DNA of 64,000 nt from Acinetobacter amyesii (GTDB lineage: Bacteria; Pseudomonadota; Gammaproteobacteria; Pseudomonadales; Moraxellaceae), in NCBI RefSeq assembly GCF_002018365.1, contig NZ_MVKX01000004.1, forward strand, positions 259,401 through 323,400, in the 5' to 3' direction. A program made the position numbers and the translations under genes. Under the pieces are notes generated by a model. It was not told the DNA's origin. It saw only the letters and a program-made list of their open reading frames with translations, and searched no databases. Each line of letters opens with the position of its first letter. Position 1 is the stretch's first letter. Positions 47,987 to 57,321 of this stretch are shown here, in pieces.

Positions 47987-48364
47987 GGATTTATCCTCCA
48001 GAGATAACAATTGTTGTTCAAGCTCAAGCCGAAAAATTGGCTATCCTGAGATAGGCTTTCTTATACCCCAGTTTTTTTTTTAAGCTATTCACGCTGAATC
48101 ATACAAACACTTTATTCTTTTTCCAAGTGCTTGATTAATCTAATCAAGTAAATTATTGACAAAATTACTTACAATTTCCGTTGTAATTCGGTAAATTTTT
48201 ACTCAATTTTGAGCAGTGAATCGCCTATTGTCACTTGCTATTTTCATTTTAACAGCTTTATCTAAAATTGAGTAATAAAATTCTATACTCAAAATTAATA
48301 TCGCGATTAAAAACACATATAACACTAAATATATAAAAATAATATTAATTTTTGGATTAAATCA
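47987..48364. other. 378-bp divergent spacer between ompA and fimT
   Basis: Holds the ompA promoter (48098-48126) and a roughly 105-nt ompA leader with a small hairpin near 48040-48058. Long leaders that stabilise mRNA are known for ompA in other bacteria. The side towards fimT is very AT-rich with no obvious promoter. Confidence 0.5.
48098..48126 (-). promoter_or_regulatory. Sigma-70 promoter for ompA
   Basis: Minus strand TTGGAA (48121-48126) and TATGAT (48098-48103) are 17 bp apart. The start of transcription would be near 48091, giving a leader of about 105 nt. Confidence 0.6.
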
Positions 48365-48886
48365 ATGCCTTACAACAAAGAAACCGGCTTTACTTTATTT
48401 GAACTTTTAGTCTCAATTGCGATTATGGTCATTATCGTGACGATAGCTTTACCACATTTCAACAATTTAATGGCGCAGCGCGAAGCGAATAACGTCAAAT
48501 TAACTATTCAGAATCACAATGCATTCGCACGGGCTCAGGCCACTATTTATCATTCCAATATTGTGATTTGTCCTAGTATTGACTTTAAACTTTGCCAACC
48601 TAACAACTGGAACAGTGGTCTGATTATATTTATTGACAGTAATAAAAACCGTCAAGTCGACGCAAATGAAAAAATATTACTACAAGACAAACTTAACTTA
48701 AAATATGGGGACCTCTCTTGGCGTGGGACTCTACACATTCCAAGTCTAACCTTTCAGGCCAGCTCAGGTTTACCCAATGGTTCAAATGGCAGTTTCTACT
48801 ACTGTTCGAAATCAACGCTTCAACCGATCCGAGCAGTCTTAAGTCGAATGGGACATATCCGATTTGAAAACCCAGCCACTTGCTAA
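48365..48886 (+). CDS. fimT: FimT/GspH-like minor pilin
   Basis: A 173-residue type IV minor pilin. The prepilin peptidase site is G-FTLFELLVSIAIMVIIVT at the N-terminus after a 7-residue leader, followed by a GspH/FimT-like globular domain with several Cys. The end SRMGHIRFENPATC resembles the GRxR motif that binds DNA in FimT of competent bacteria, but the first Arg is His here. It stands alone rather than in a pilin cluster, as FimT does in Acinetobacter. Confidence 0.78.
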   Translation: MPYNKETGFTLFELLVSIAIMVIIVTIALPHFNNLMAQREANNVKLTIQNHNAFARAQATIYHSNIVICPSIDFKLCQPNNWNSGLIIFIDSNKNRQVDANEKILLQDKLNLKYGDLSWRGTLHIPSLTFQASSGLPNGSNGSFYYCSKSTLQPIRAVLSRMGHIRFENPATC

Positions 48887-48999
48887 TTTGAGAACCGGTG
48901 AGTCCAAAGCAGCCTTTTAAATTTGCTTTATTCCTGTTCAATTTTACTTATACTGCTGACGTATTCAAAAATTAATGTATAAGAAAATGGAGATATGTA

Positions 49000-50175
49000 A
49001 TGACTGATATCGTCATCGTGAATGGTGCCCGTACAGCAATGGGTGGTTTTCAAGGAAGTTTAGCCGCTATCACTGCACCTGAATTAGGCGCAGTCACAAT
49101 TAAAGCAGCCATCGAACGCGCGGGTTTACAACCGACAGATGTTGAAGAAGTCATTATGGGCTGTGTGCTCCCAGCTGGCCTGAAACAAGGTCCTGCCCGT
49201 CAAGCGATGCGTCAGGCTGGTCTTCCAGATTCAACTGGTGCCGTAACCATCAATAAGCTATGTGGTTCAGGGATGAAGGCCGTGATGCAAGCGGCAGATA
49301 TGATTAAAGCAGGTTCGGCTCAAGTCGTGGTTGCAGGTGGTATGGAGTCTATGACCAATGCCCCTTATGTTTTGACCAGAGCACGAGCTGGCTACCGTAT
49401 GGGCCACGGTGACGTTAAAGATCATATGTTCTTAGATGGCCTAGAAGATGCAGAAACGGGCCGACTCATGGGGTCTTTTGCGCAGGATATGGCAAATACC
49501 AAAGGCTATACACGTGAACAAATGGATGACTTCGCCATTCGCTCGCTTAAACGTGCACAAACTGCAATTACTGAGGGTTATTTTGCTGACGAAATCGTGC
49601 CTGTCACTGTTTCGAGTCGTAAAGGTGATGTGATTATCGATAAAGACGAACAGCCTTTTAACGCTAATATCGAAAAAATTCCAACACTGCGCCCTGCTTT
49701 TGCTAAAGATGGAACCATTACCGCTGCCAATGCCAGTTCTATTTCTGATGGTGCATCTGCTTTAGTTTTAACTTCAACTGAACAAGCTTCAGCAAAAGGT
49801 TTAAATCCGCTCGCGAAAATTGTGGCTTATGCATCAAATTCACAGCATCCTTCAGAATTTACCATTGCACCTGTGGGCGCAATTCAAAAAGTTCTAGATA
49901 AATCGGGTTGGAATGTTGCTGACGTAGATTTATGGGAAATCAATGAAGCCTTTGCTATGGTCACGATGTGCCCTATTGATGAATTTAAATTAGATGCTGA
50001 AAAAGTAAATATCAACGGTGGTGCTTGTGCGCTTGGACATCCAGTTGGTTCTACAGGTTCACGCATTATTTTAACGCTGATCCATGCATTAAAACGTACA
50101 GGTGGTAAGCGTGGTATTGCAGCGCTGTGTATTGGTGGTGGTGAAGCAACTGCTGTGGCGATTGAATTGCTTTAA
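49000..50175 (+). CDS. Acetyl-CoA C-acetyltransferase (thiolase)
   Basis: A 391-residue biosynthetic-type thiolase that joins two acetyl-CoA to acetoacetyl-CoA, or the reverse. It has the nucleophile Cys in INKLCGSGMKAVMQAAD, NEAFAMVTM, the His in CALGHPVGSTGSRI, and the second Cys in LCIGGGEATAVAIE. GGAG precedes the start at the right distance. It stands alone; a repeat and terminator follow it. Confidence 0.9.
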   Translation: MTDIVIVNGARTAMGGFQGSLAAITAPELGAVTIKAAIERAGLQPTDVEEVIMGCVLPAGLKQGPARQAMRQAGLPDSTGAVTINKLCGSGMKAVMQAADMIKAGSAQVVVAGGMESMTNAPYVLTRARAGYRMGHGDVKDHMFLDGLEDAETGRLMGSFAQDMANTKGYTREQMDDFAIRSLKRAQTAITEGYFADEIVPVTVSSRKGDVIIDKDEQPFNANIEKIPTLRPAFAKDGTITAANASSISDGASALVLTSTEQASAKGLNPLAKIVAYASNSQHPSEFTIAPVGAIQKVLDKSGWNVADVDLWEINEAFAMVTMCPIDEFKLDAEKVNINGGACALGHPVGSTGSRIILTLIHALKRTGGKRGIAALCIGGGEATAVAIELL

Positions 50176-50183
50176 TGCTCTGT

Positions 50184-50292
50184 AGACTCCCTTCACAAAG
50201 GGCGATTTAGAGGGAATATTCTTTAACCCTCCCCTAATCCCTCCTTTAATAAAGGAGGGAGACTGAAAACCCCTCTGTAAGAGGGATTTTTT
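50184..50292 (+). repeat. Intergenic three-hairpin palindromic element with terminator
   Basis: Three hairpins in a row: CCCTT/AAGGG (50189-50202), CCCTCCTTT/AAAGGAGGG (50239-50259) and CCCTCT/AGAGGG (50271-50285), the last followed by TTTTTT, which makes an intrinsic terminator for the thiolase gene. The purine/pyrimidine-rich CCCTCC...GGAGGG style is that of repeated palindromic elements; whether other copies exist was not checked. Confidence 0.65.
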
Positions 50293-50382
50293 ATGCTTAC
50301 ATTTTAGACATAAATTGTTCACATACAGCTCAGCAAAGGCTCTTAAAATAAATGTCAACATAATAAAAAATGGATGACCATT

Positions 50383-50832
50383 ATGCAGCTCAATCACTAC
50401 TTGAATTTTCAAGGCAATACCGAGGTAGCCTTTAATTTTTATCGTTCTGTATTTGGTGGAGAGTTCCTCAATGTGATGCGTTATGGTGATATGCCTGCTG
50501 AGGAAGGCATTTCACTGTCTGATGCAGAACAGCAAAAGATTATGCATATTTCCTTGCCAATCAATGAATTTACCGTGCTGATGGCCTCAGATGTCAACGA
50601 ACAATTTTGTGCACAAACCAACCAACCTTTTACCGTAGGCAGCAATCACTATATTTCGATTAATTTAGACAGTAGTGAACAAGCTGAAGCCAAACGACTG
50701 TTTGATGCATTGTCCAAAGGCGGCTCTATAGAAATGCCTCTCGAAAAGACGTTCTGGGGCGCGTTGTATGGCGCATTTACCGATCAGTTCGGTATTAAAT
50801 GGATGGTCAATTGCCAGCTTGAAAACGAATAA
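50383..50832 (+). CDS. PhnB-like VOC-family protein
   Basis: A 149-residue protein with the glyoxalase/VOC fold, like PhnB. It starts MQLNHYLNFQGNTEVAFNFY and ends with GALYGAFTDQFGIKWMVNC. This group lacks a clear catalytic role and is often called 3-demethylubiquinone-9 3-methyltransferase-like by old naming. ATG 50374 would add three residues; 50383 fits the family start better. Confidence 0.8.
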   Translation: MQLNHYLNFQGNTEVAFNFYRSVFGGEFLNVMRYGDMPAEEGISLSDAEQQKIMHISLPINEFTVLMASDVNEQFCAQTNQPFTVGSNHYISINLDSSEQAEAKRLFDALSKGGSIEMPLEKTFWGALYGAFTDQFGIKWMVNCQLENE

Positions 50833-50858
50833 TCACTCATTAAAAGTATTTCGATCAA

Positions 50859-50887
50859 TAAAAAAGCCTCCGAATGGAGGCTTTTTT
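50859..50887. terminator. Bidirectional terminator
   Basis: GCCTCC-gaat-GGAGGC at 50866-50881 with A and T runs on the two sides, between the PhnB-like gene and the convergent DUF934 gene. Confidence 0.85.
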
Positions 50888-50902
50888 AATCCATCAAGGT
50901 AC

Positions 50903-51388
50903 TTAAGCACCTGTTTGATAATGTGCTTGCGGCACAGCAGTTGAAGCTTGGTATGGATTGGTAAAATCACCTAAGCCAGCAGCAGCTTCAGCAATATCTT
51001 TACCTTCTTTCACCACAAATGTATCAAAACCTGAACGCTTCATGTAGTTCAACACGTCTTTGAATACATCACCTGTCGCACGTAGTTCGCCTTGGAAACC
51101 TTGGCGACGTAACAATGCAGCAAATGAATAGCCACGACCATCATTAAAACCGGCAAATTCGATGAAAATGGCATCTAACTGGTCAAGCGGGAATTCATTG
51201 GTTTCAGGTGAAGCCTCCACCGTTACGAAAAGTGCTTTTTTACCAGACACATTCGCAAGTTGATCTAACTGTTCAACCGTTAGAACCACGTCACCTTGTG
51301 GCAACACTCCATCTTCACCAATGACTTGGTAAGTATTGTCTGCAATCGAGCCATCTTTAGAGAGGACTTGTAGTGCTGTATTAAGCAT
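50903..51388 (-). CDS. DUF934 family protein linked to sulfite reduction
   Basis: A 161-residue protein of the DUF934 family, found next to cysI-type sulfite reductase genes in many proteobacteria and thought to be an accessory of sulfur assimilation. Features are LDAIFIEFAGFNDGRGYSFA, LLRRQGFQGELRATGDVFKD and LNYMKRSGFDTFVVKEG. ATG 51388 lies inside the last codons of cysI (8-bp overlap), which implies coupled translation. The longer frame from 51457 is within cysI. Confidence 0.85.
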   Translation of the reverse strand: MLNTALQVLSKDGSIADNTYQVIGEDGVLPQGDVVLTVEQLDQLANVSGKKALFVTVEASPETNEFPLDQLDAIFIEFAGFNDGRGYSFAALLRRQGFQGELRATGDVFKDVLNYMKRSGFDTFVVKEGKDIAEAAAGLGDFTNPYQASTAVPQAHYQTGA

Positions 51389-53024
51389 ATGCACGCTCCT
51401 TAAATGGTTGGATGCCAACACGGCGGTAAGTATCAATAAACTCTTCGCCTTCTGCACGAAGGTCTAGATAAGTATTTAAGATTTCTTCGATGATGTCTGG
51501 TACAACTTCGGCTGCAAATGATGGGCCTAAGATGTCACCAATTGATGCATCATGGTCGGCATTACCACCCAAAGTGATTTGATAGAACTCAGCACCCTTT
51601 TTGTCTACACCTAAAATACCGATGTTACCCACATGGTGGTGACCACACGCATTCATACAGCCAGAGATGTTCAGATCCAATTTACCCAAATTGTAAATGG
51701 TGTCTAAATCATCAAAACGACGAGAGATCGCTTCAGAAATTGGAATCGATTTCGCGTTCGCTAATGAACAGAAATCACCGCCTGGGCAGCAAATGATGTC
51801 GGTTAAGAACCCAATATGCGCACGTGCAAGATTGTGTTGATCAAGGATCTTCCATAGATCAAACAAATCTTTTTGCGGTACATCCACAAGCGCAATATTT
51901 TGCTCATGTGTGGTACGGAACTCACCAAAGGTATATTTATCAGCCAAGTCAGCAATCAGGTTCATTTCTTCAACCGTCATATCGCCCGGTGCAATACCCG
52001 CACGTTTCAGAGAAATCGTAACGATGCGGTAACCTTTGACTTTATGTGCATTGGTGTTGATGTTGAACCATTGTTTAAATTTCGGCTCTGCGGCAAATTG
52101 CTCTGCAAAATCTTCATCCGCATAATCTTGGTAATCAAATGGTGTGAAGTTCTCATCCATTTTCGCCAAGGTATCAGCATCAATTTTTAAAGTTTTGATG
52201 GTATGTGCAAATTCAGCTTCCACTTTCTCTGCAAATACTTCTGGTGTTAATGCTTTCACCAAAATTTTGATACGCGCTTTATATTTGTTATCACGACGAC
52301 CGTGTAAGTTGTATACACGAAGTACCGCTTCTAAATAAGCAATCAAATCTTCACGTGGCAAGAAGTCACGAATAAAGCTACCAATCACTGGGGTACGGCC
52401 TAAGCCACCACCAACTTTGATTTTATAGCCAATCTCGCCTGCTTCATTTTTCACGATATACACACCGATATCATGGAAAGACGTTGCCGCACGATCAGTT
52501 TCTTCCAGTGCTGAAACTGCAATTTTGAACTTACGTGGCAAGAAAGCGAATTCTGGGTGGAAAGTTGACCATTGACGAATCAATTCACACGTTGGGCGTG
52601 GGTCAGCAATTTCACCTGCAACCACACCTGCATATTGGTCAGTGGTGGTGTTACGAATACAGTTACCCGAAGTTTGAATCGCATGCATTTGAACAGATGC
52701 AAGCTCTTGTAACATGTCAGGCACATTTTCTAGTGCAGGCCAGTTAAACTGAATGTTTTGACGAGTAGATACGTGCGCATAACCACGGTCATAGTCTTGA
52801 GCCAATGACGCAATTTTACGTAATTGTTTAGAATTCATCAGGCCATAAGGTACTGCAATACGTAGCATCGGTGCATAACGTTGTACATAAAGGCCGTTTT
52901 GAAGACGCAGTGGACGGTATTCATCTTCCGTCAATTTACCTGCTAAATAACGTTCCGTTTGATCACGGAACTGTGCAACACGTTCATTAACCAGTTGCTG
53001 GTCAAAATCAGTATATAAATACAT
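51381..53024 (-). CDS. cysI: Assimilatory sulfite reductase, haemoprotein
   Basis: Reduces sulfite to sulfide with six electrons, using sirohaem and a 4Fe-4S cluster. The 547-residue protein has the substrate arm HVSTRQNIQFNWPALENVPD, CIRNTTTDQYAG, and the cluster ligands in ICCPGGDFCSLANAK and ISGCMNACGHHH. The family also includes nitrite reductases, but the link to DUF934 supports sulfite. It starts the two-gene operon. No flavoprotein CysJ gene is in the window, so electrons may come from ferredoxin or another partner. Confidence 0.9.
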   Translation of the reverse strand: MYLYTDFDQQLVNERVAQFRDQTERYLAGKLTEDEYRPLRLQNGLYVQRYAPMLRIAVPYGLMNSKQLRKIASLAQDYDRGYAHVSTRQNIQFNWPALENVPDMLQELASVQMHAIQTSGNCIRNTTTDQYAGVVAGEIADPRPTCELIRQWSTFHPEFAFLPRKFKIAVSALEETDRAATSFHDIGVYIVKNEAGEIGYKIKVGGGLGRTPVIGSFIRDFLPREDLIAYLEAVLRVYNLHGRRDNKYKARIKILVKALTPEVFAEKVEAEFAHTIKTLKIDADTLAKMDENFTPFDYQDYADEDFAEQFAAEPKFKQWFNINTNAHKVKGYRIVTISLKRAGIAPGDMTVEEMNLIADLADKYTFGEFRTTHEQNIALVDVPQKDLFDLWKILDQHNLARAHIGFLTDIICCPGGDFCSLANAKSIPISEAISRRFDDLDTIYNLGKLDLNISGCMNACGHHHVGNIGILGVDKKGAEFYQITLGGNADHDASIGDILGPSFAAEVVPDIIEEILNTYLDLRAEGEEFIDTYRRVGIQPFKERAYA

Positions 53025-53243
53025 GGCGTACAGCTAGTAATTTCTATTATAACAATGCACAGCATAACGAGATTTCATCTATCAAGAAAATGCGTTTTTT
53101 ACATATTTAATAGCGATTTTATTGATAAGACTGTCGTAATTTCACTGATATAGCGGATTTCGGTGATTTACCTTTTATTTATTAATATATTGAATTATTT
53201 TTCCATTACTTAGCATAAATTTACATTAAGAATTTCAGCCAAT

Positions 53244-53269
53244 AAAAAGCCCGATAAATCGGGCTTTTT
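53244..53269 (-). terminator. Terminator after gcd
   Basis: GCCCGAT-aa-ATCGGGC at 53249-53264 with a T-run on each side. It follows the gcd stop on the minus strand by about 20 bp. Confidence 0.87.
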
Positions 53270-53289
53270 ATTTAGCGATGTAAAATCAC

Positions 53290-55695
53290 TTATTTTTTAT
53301 CTGGTAAAGCATACGCAACAAGGTAATCACCAAGTTTTGTACCAAATGAACCATGACCACCAGCCATGATCACAACATATTGTTTACCATTTGCTTCATA
53401 AGTCATTGGAGTCGCTTGACCACCTGCTGGTAGACGACCTTCCCACAAAGTATCACCATTCGTTACATTGATTGCACGGATATAGTTATCTTGTGTTGCG
53501 CCTACAAACATGACATTACCAGCAGTCGAGATTGATCCACCAAGACCCGGTACACCAATTTTCACAGCAGGTAATTGGAACAATTTCGGTAAACTATCAC
53601 GAATTGTACCAATACGTTTTTTCCAGACCACTTCATGTGTATTTAAATCTACACCTGCAGTAAAGCCCCATGAAGGTTGTTTACAAGGTAAGCCAAGTGG
53701 TGACAAGAATGCTTTGATTTCCACACCATAAGGTACGCCATACATCGGTTGCACGCCTTGTTCAGTACCCGCACCTTTCGCAGTTTGCTCACGGTTTGGA
53801 TCTGTAGGAATCAACTTAGTGACAAATGGCAAGCCAATTGGGTTCATCACAGCAACTTGACGGTCTTGGTTCACCGACATACCACCCCATTCAAATACCC
53901 CTAGGTTACCTGGGAATACCAATGTGCCATTTTCAGAAGGTGGTGTATAAATACCGTCGTAGTTTAATGATTTGAAATACACACGACACATCAACTGGTC
54001 AAACATAGTGGCACCCCACATTTGTTTATCAGTCAATTTATCTTTTGGTGCTAAATCAAAATCAGAGAACGGTTGAGTTGCAGAATAATGCTCACCTTTA
54101 GTTTGTGGACCACGTTTTACAGTTTGTGGAACCGCTTTTTCAGTGATTGGTACAATCGCTTTACCTGTACGACGGTCAAGGACGAATGCATTACCTGTTT
54201 TGGTTAAGACATAGATCGCAGGAACAGTATTACCTGATTTATCTTTGATATCTGCCAATGAAGGTTGTGATGGTACATCCATATCCCACAAATCATGATG
54301 TGTGGTTTGGAAGTTCCAGATCAATTTACCAGTCGATGCATTGATCGCAAGCATTGAGTTTGCATAGCGTTCATCTAAAGGCGTACGGTGACCACCGAAG
54401 ATATCCGGAGTACCCACACCTGTTGGAACATAGACGATATCTAATTTTTCATCATATGCTAAAGGTGCCCATGCGTTTGGAGACGCAACAGAGAAGGTTT
54501 TTCCTTCGCCAGGCATAGCATTCGGGTCTTGCGCACCCGTATCAAAGATCCACAATAATTCACCAGTATTGACATCATAACCACGGATGACACCAGATGG
54601 CTCTTTAGTCGAGAAGTTATCGGTAGTTGAACCACCAATCACAATGGTTGTACCAGTAATCACTGGAGGTGAAGTTGGGATATAACCGCCCGGATACGGA
54701 TAAGGCATATCTTTTTGTAGATCGACTTCGCCGTTATGACCAAAGTCGCTACATGCTTTACCTGTGTCAACATTGACTGCAACCAAACGACCATCATTTA
54801 CAGGCAAGATCACTTTGCGCGGACATTCAGTTGAAGTCGAGCGTTTGTTCTCTAAGCTTTTTGCAAACTGAGTGGTATTTGCTGCGTCAAAATAAGACAC
54901 ACCACGACATGTTAAATGTTGATAGGTATTGTCCGCTTTAAGTTTCGGATCGAATGCCCATTTTTGTTTACCTGTCGCAGGATCAAGTGCAATTAAACGT
55001 TGGTGAGTTGTACACATAAACATGTCATTGCCGACTTTAATCGGAGTGACTTGGTTTGTGGTTTCACCTGAGTCATTTTCTGTTGGTAATTCACCTGTAC
55101 GGAAAGTCCACGCCACTTCTAAATCTTTAACGTTGTCGCTATTGATTTGAGCCAGTGGAGAATAACGTACACCACCTTGTGTACGACCATAGGCAGGCCA
55201 ATCTTCAGGAGCAATGCCCTCAATCGCTTTGGCTGCTTGAGGTTGTGCATTTTTAATTTCACCGTTAATTTCTTGCGGATCATTAAAAATTGAATAGATC
55301 ATGACGATAATCGCAATCACCAGTGTGCCTGATAATGCAATTTTCGCAGTTTTGCCATTTTCCATACCGCGTGTCACGGCAGGAATCAGTAACCAAAGGC
55401 CCAATAAGCCTAAAATATCAAAACGCGGTGCAAGTGCCCAAAAGTCAGAACCTGCTTCCCAAAGTCCCCAAATCACTGTACCCAGCATCAACGCTGCATA
55501 AATGTATAAAGAACTGTTTTGAGTTTTTCTTAAGTATATTGCTGAAGCCAGCATTAACAGGCCGGCGATTATGTAGTACCAAGAACCGCCAAGGACTGCC
55601 AGCCAGATACCACCAATCAATAGAACTAAAGCGAAAATTGCCATCACAACGACGGTAAATGTTCGCATCCCAGTTCCAGTAGATGGGTTGCTCAT
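53290..55695 (-). CDS. gcd: Membrane-bound PQQ glucose dehydrogenase
   Basis: Gcd oxidises glucose to gluconolactone in the periplasm, passing electrons to ubiquinone. The 801-residue protein has five N-terminal membrane helices (about residues 10-145), then the PQQ propeller with WPAYGRTQGGVRYSPLAQIN, TCRGVSYFD, and FQTTHHDLWDMDVPSQPSL, and the closing GGHGSFGTKLGDYLVAYALP. ATG 55695 has GAGG upstream; a GTG three codons earlier opens the frame. PQQ synthesis genes are not in the window. oprB is directly upstream. Confidence 0.93.
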   Translation of the reverse strand: MSNPSTGTGMRTFTVVVMAIFALVLLIGGIWLAVLGGSWYYIIAGLLMLASAIYLRKTQNSSLYIYAALMLGTVIWGLWEAGSDFWALAPRFDILGLLGLWLLIPAVTRGMENGKTAKIALSGTLVIAIIVMIYSIFNDPQEINGEIKNAQPQAAKAIEGIAPEDWPAYGRTQGGVRYSPLAQINSDNVKDLEVAWTFRTGELPTENDSGETTNQVTPIKVGNDMFMCTTHQRLIALDPATGKQKWAFDPKLKADNTYQHLTCRGVSYFDAANTTQFAKSLENKRSTSTECPRKVILPVNDGRLVAVNVDTGKACSDFGHNGEVDLQKDMPYPYPGGYIPTSPPVITGTTIVIGGSTTDNFSTKEPSGVIRGYDVNTGELLWIFDTGAQDPNAMPGEGKTFSVASPNAWAPLAYDEKLDIVYVPTGVGTPDIFGGHRTPLDERYANSMLAINASTGKLIWNFQTTHHDLWDMDVPSQPSLADIKDKSGNTVPAIYVLTKTGNAFVLDRRTGKAIVPITEKAVPQTVKRGPQTKGEHYSATQPFSDFDLAPKDKLTDKQMWGATMFDQLMCRVYFKSLNYDGIYTPPSENGTLVFPGNLGVFEWGGMSVNQDRQVAVMNPIGLPFVTKLIPTDPNREQTAKGAGTEQGVQPMYGVPYGVEIKAFLSPLGLPCKQPSWGFTAGVDLNTHEVVWKKRIGTIRDSLPKLFQLPAVKIGVPGLGGSISTAGNVMFVGATQDNYIRAINVTNGDTLWEGRLPAGGQATPMTYEANGKQYVVIMAGGHGSFGTKLGDYLVAYALPDKK

Positions 55696-55726
55696 GTTGA
55701 CCACCTCTATTGTCGAATGTTGTATT

Positions 55727-55754
55727 TGGTGCGTGAAACACGTTCAACGCACCA
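55727..55754 (-). promoter_or_regulatory. Dyad upstream of gcd
   Basis: TGGTGCGT (55727-55734) and ACGCACCA (55747-55754) are perfect inverted repeats; with GAA/TTC inside they nearly close. It lies 32 bp before the gcd start and lacks a U-run, so it is more likely an operator or leader hairpin than a terminator. Confidence 0.45.
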
Positions 55755-55810
55755 CCGTTTTTATGTCGCAAAGAGAAGTTGTTACAAAAACAATTCAAGG
55801 GGGAAATGTC

Positions 55811-55830
55811 GTAATTCTTCTCAGAATTAC
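55811..55830. other. Hairpin in the oprB-gcd gap
   Basis: GTAATTCT-tctc-AGAATTAC is a perfect 8-bp stem, 36 bp after the oprB stop. No U-run follows on the minus strand, so read-through into gcd is possible. Confidence 0.4.
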
Positions 55831-55866
55831 CGAATTGCTTTTATAAGAACTCTAATTGGACATCAA

Positions 55867-57156
55867 TTAAAATGCTGTTTGAAATTTGATACCGCCAACC
55901 CACGCATTCTCACCATTTTTGTAAGCACCGACGTGACGGATATATTGAATATTAGGACGAATAGTCAGCCAGTTTGCCGCATGAATACCGTAGTAAATCT
56001 CTGCGTCATACTCTTCACTTTGTAGACCGCGTGCATCAACGCTGTTATTGGCAATATTGGCGTCATTCACATCATCATTAATGCTGATACGACCTAAGCC
56101 AATCGCGATTTCATCCTGAGGACGTGCATCGAATGCGCCTTTGTATACCAAGCCAATGTTTTGCATATCACTCACATTGTTGGTGTCTGAGTCATGCACA
56201 GTAACATTCACAAAACCGCTTAAACCACGTGAGGCATCGTCTTTGTGTGCTGTCAGTTGTTGTTTCGCCACAATCCAACCACCTTGATGGTGATCTTTTT
56301 CATTTACGGGGCTATCAATGACATCGGCATCAGCGGTACTGTAGTAGTAACCTGCACGGTATTCACCCGGAAGCTTTTGTGTCCCTACTTTTGGCGTCCA
56401 CACTACTTCAGCAGGAATAATCGCACCTTTAGAACCATCGGTACTCAAGTTCCAACCTTTACCACGTTTTAGATTTTCAGGGTTGTATTCATAAACCCCG
56501 ACTTGTGCATAGAGTTCAGGCTGTATGTTATATTTCACGCGAGCAGCCCATTGGCTGACTGGCCAGTTGTACCATTGGTCACCGACCCAGTTACCCACTT
56601 GTGAACCACAAAGTGCTAAGTTTTGAAAGTCACAGTCAAAGCTGTTGAAATCTTCACCTTCACCAAAACGACCGACTTTAATATCTAATTTTTGGTCTAA
56701 GAATTTTTTCTTGATCCAAAAATCAGTCAAACGCCAAGTTTGACCACGACCCCACACTTCTTGTGTTGCACTTAAATGACCATTTAATGCATCTGAAGTT
56801 TGAGACAATGAACGACCATTACGTTCAGTGATATTGATTTGTGCTTCGGTATCTTTCCAACCCGCAATTTTTTCTAAATCGAGATGTGCCCCGATCGCGA
56901 ATTGGTCCGCATATTCAGTGCCATGACCAGAAGCATGCTTTGCATCTAACAAAGTGGCTAATTCGCCACCATAACTAAAACTAAAATCGTAACCTTTCTG
57001 TTGGAGAGCTGTTCGTTGCCCGTTCCAATCACCGAACATCCATGGGCTTTCAGAACTGAAAGCTTCTGCAGCAGTTGCCGCTTGGGTTGCTGAACCCGCA
57101 AGCATTATTCCGAGGCTAAGATATAAAGATCCAAGTTTACTCACAGCTATTTTCAT
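55867..57156 (-). CDS. oprB: Carbohydrate-selective porin, OprB family
   Basis: OprB-type porins let glucose and related sugars through the outer membrane. The 429-residue protein has a signal peptide (LYLSLGIMLAGSATQAATAA), then SPWMFGDWNGQRTALQQKGY typical of the family start, DIKVGRFGEGEDFNSFDCDF in the middle and the terminal strand WVGGIKFQTAF with a final Phe. It is directly upstream of gcd, which suggests that it feeds glucose to the periplasmic oxidation system. Confidence 0.88.
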   Translation of the reverse strand: MKIAVSKLGSLYLSLGIMLAGSATQAATAAEAFSSESPWMFGDWNGQRTALQQKGYDFSFSYGGELATLLDAKHASGHGTEYADQFAIGAHLDLEKIAGWKDTEAQINITERNGRSLSQTSDALNGHLSATQEVWGRGQTWRLTDFWIKKKFLDQKLDIKVGRFGEGEDFNSFDCDFQNLALCGSQVGNWVGDQWYNWPVSQWAARVKYNIQPELYAQVGVYEYNPENLKRGKGWNLSTDGSKGAIIPAEVVWTPKVGTQKLPGEYRAGYYYSTADADVIDSPVNEKDHHQGGWIVAKQQLTAHKDDASRGLSGFVNVTVHDSDTNNVSDMQNIGLVYKGAFDARPQDEIAIGLGRISINDDVNDANIANNSVDARGLQSEEYDAEIYYGIHAANWLTIRPNIQYIRHVGAYKNGENAWVGGIKFQTAF

Positions 57157-57321
57157 TTGGAGACCTATATACCAATTGTGTTAATAGTTCATATAATACT
57201 CTCACATTTGTATAATTTATTTATTTTTTTGTTAACAACACTCAATATTTACATAGATATTTATCTAATTAAGAGATTTTAAAGGTTTTATTGTTTAACT
57301 TATAACCTTTTTTCATACCAT

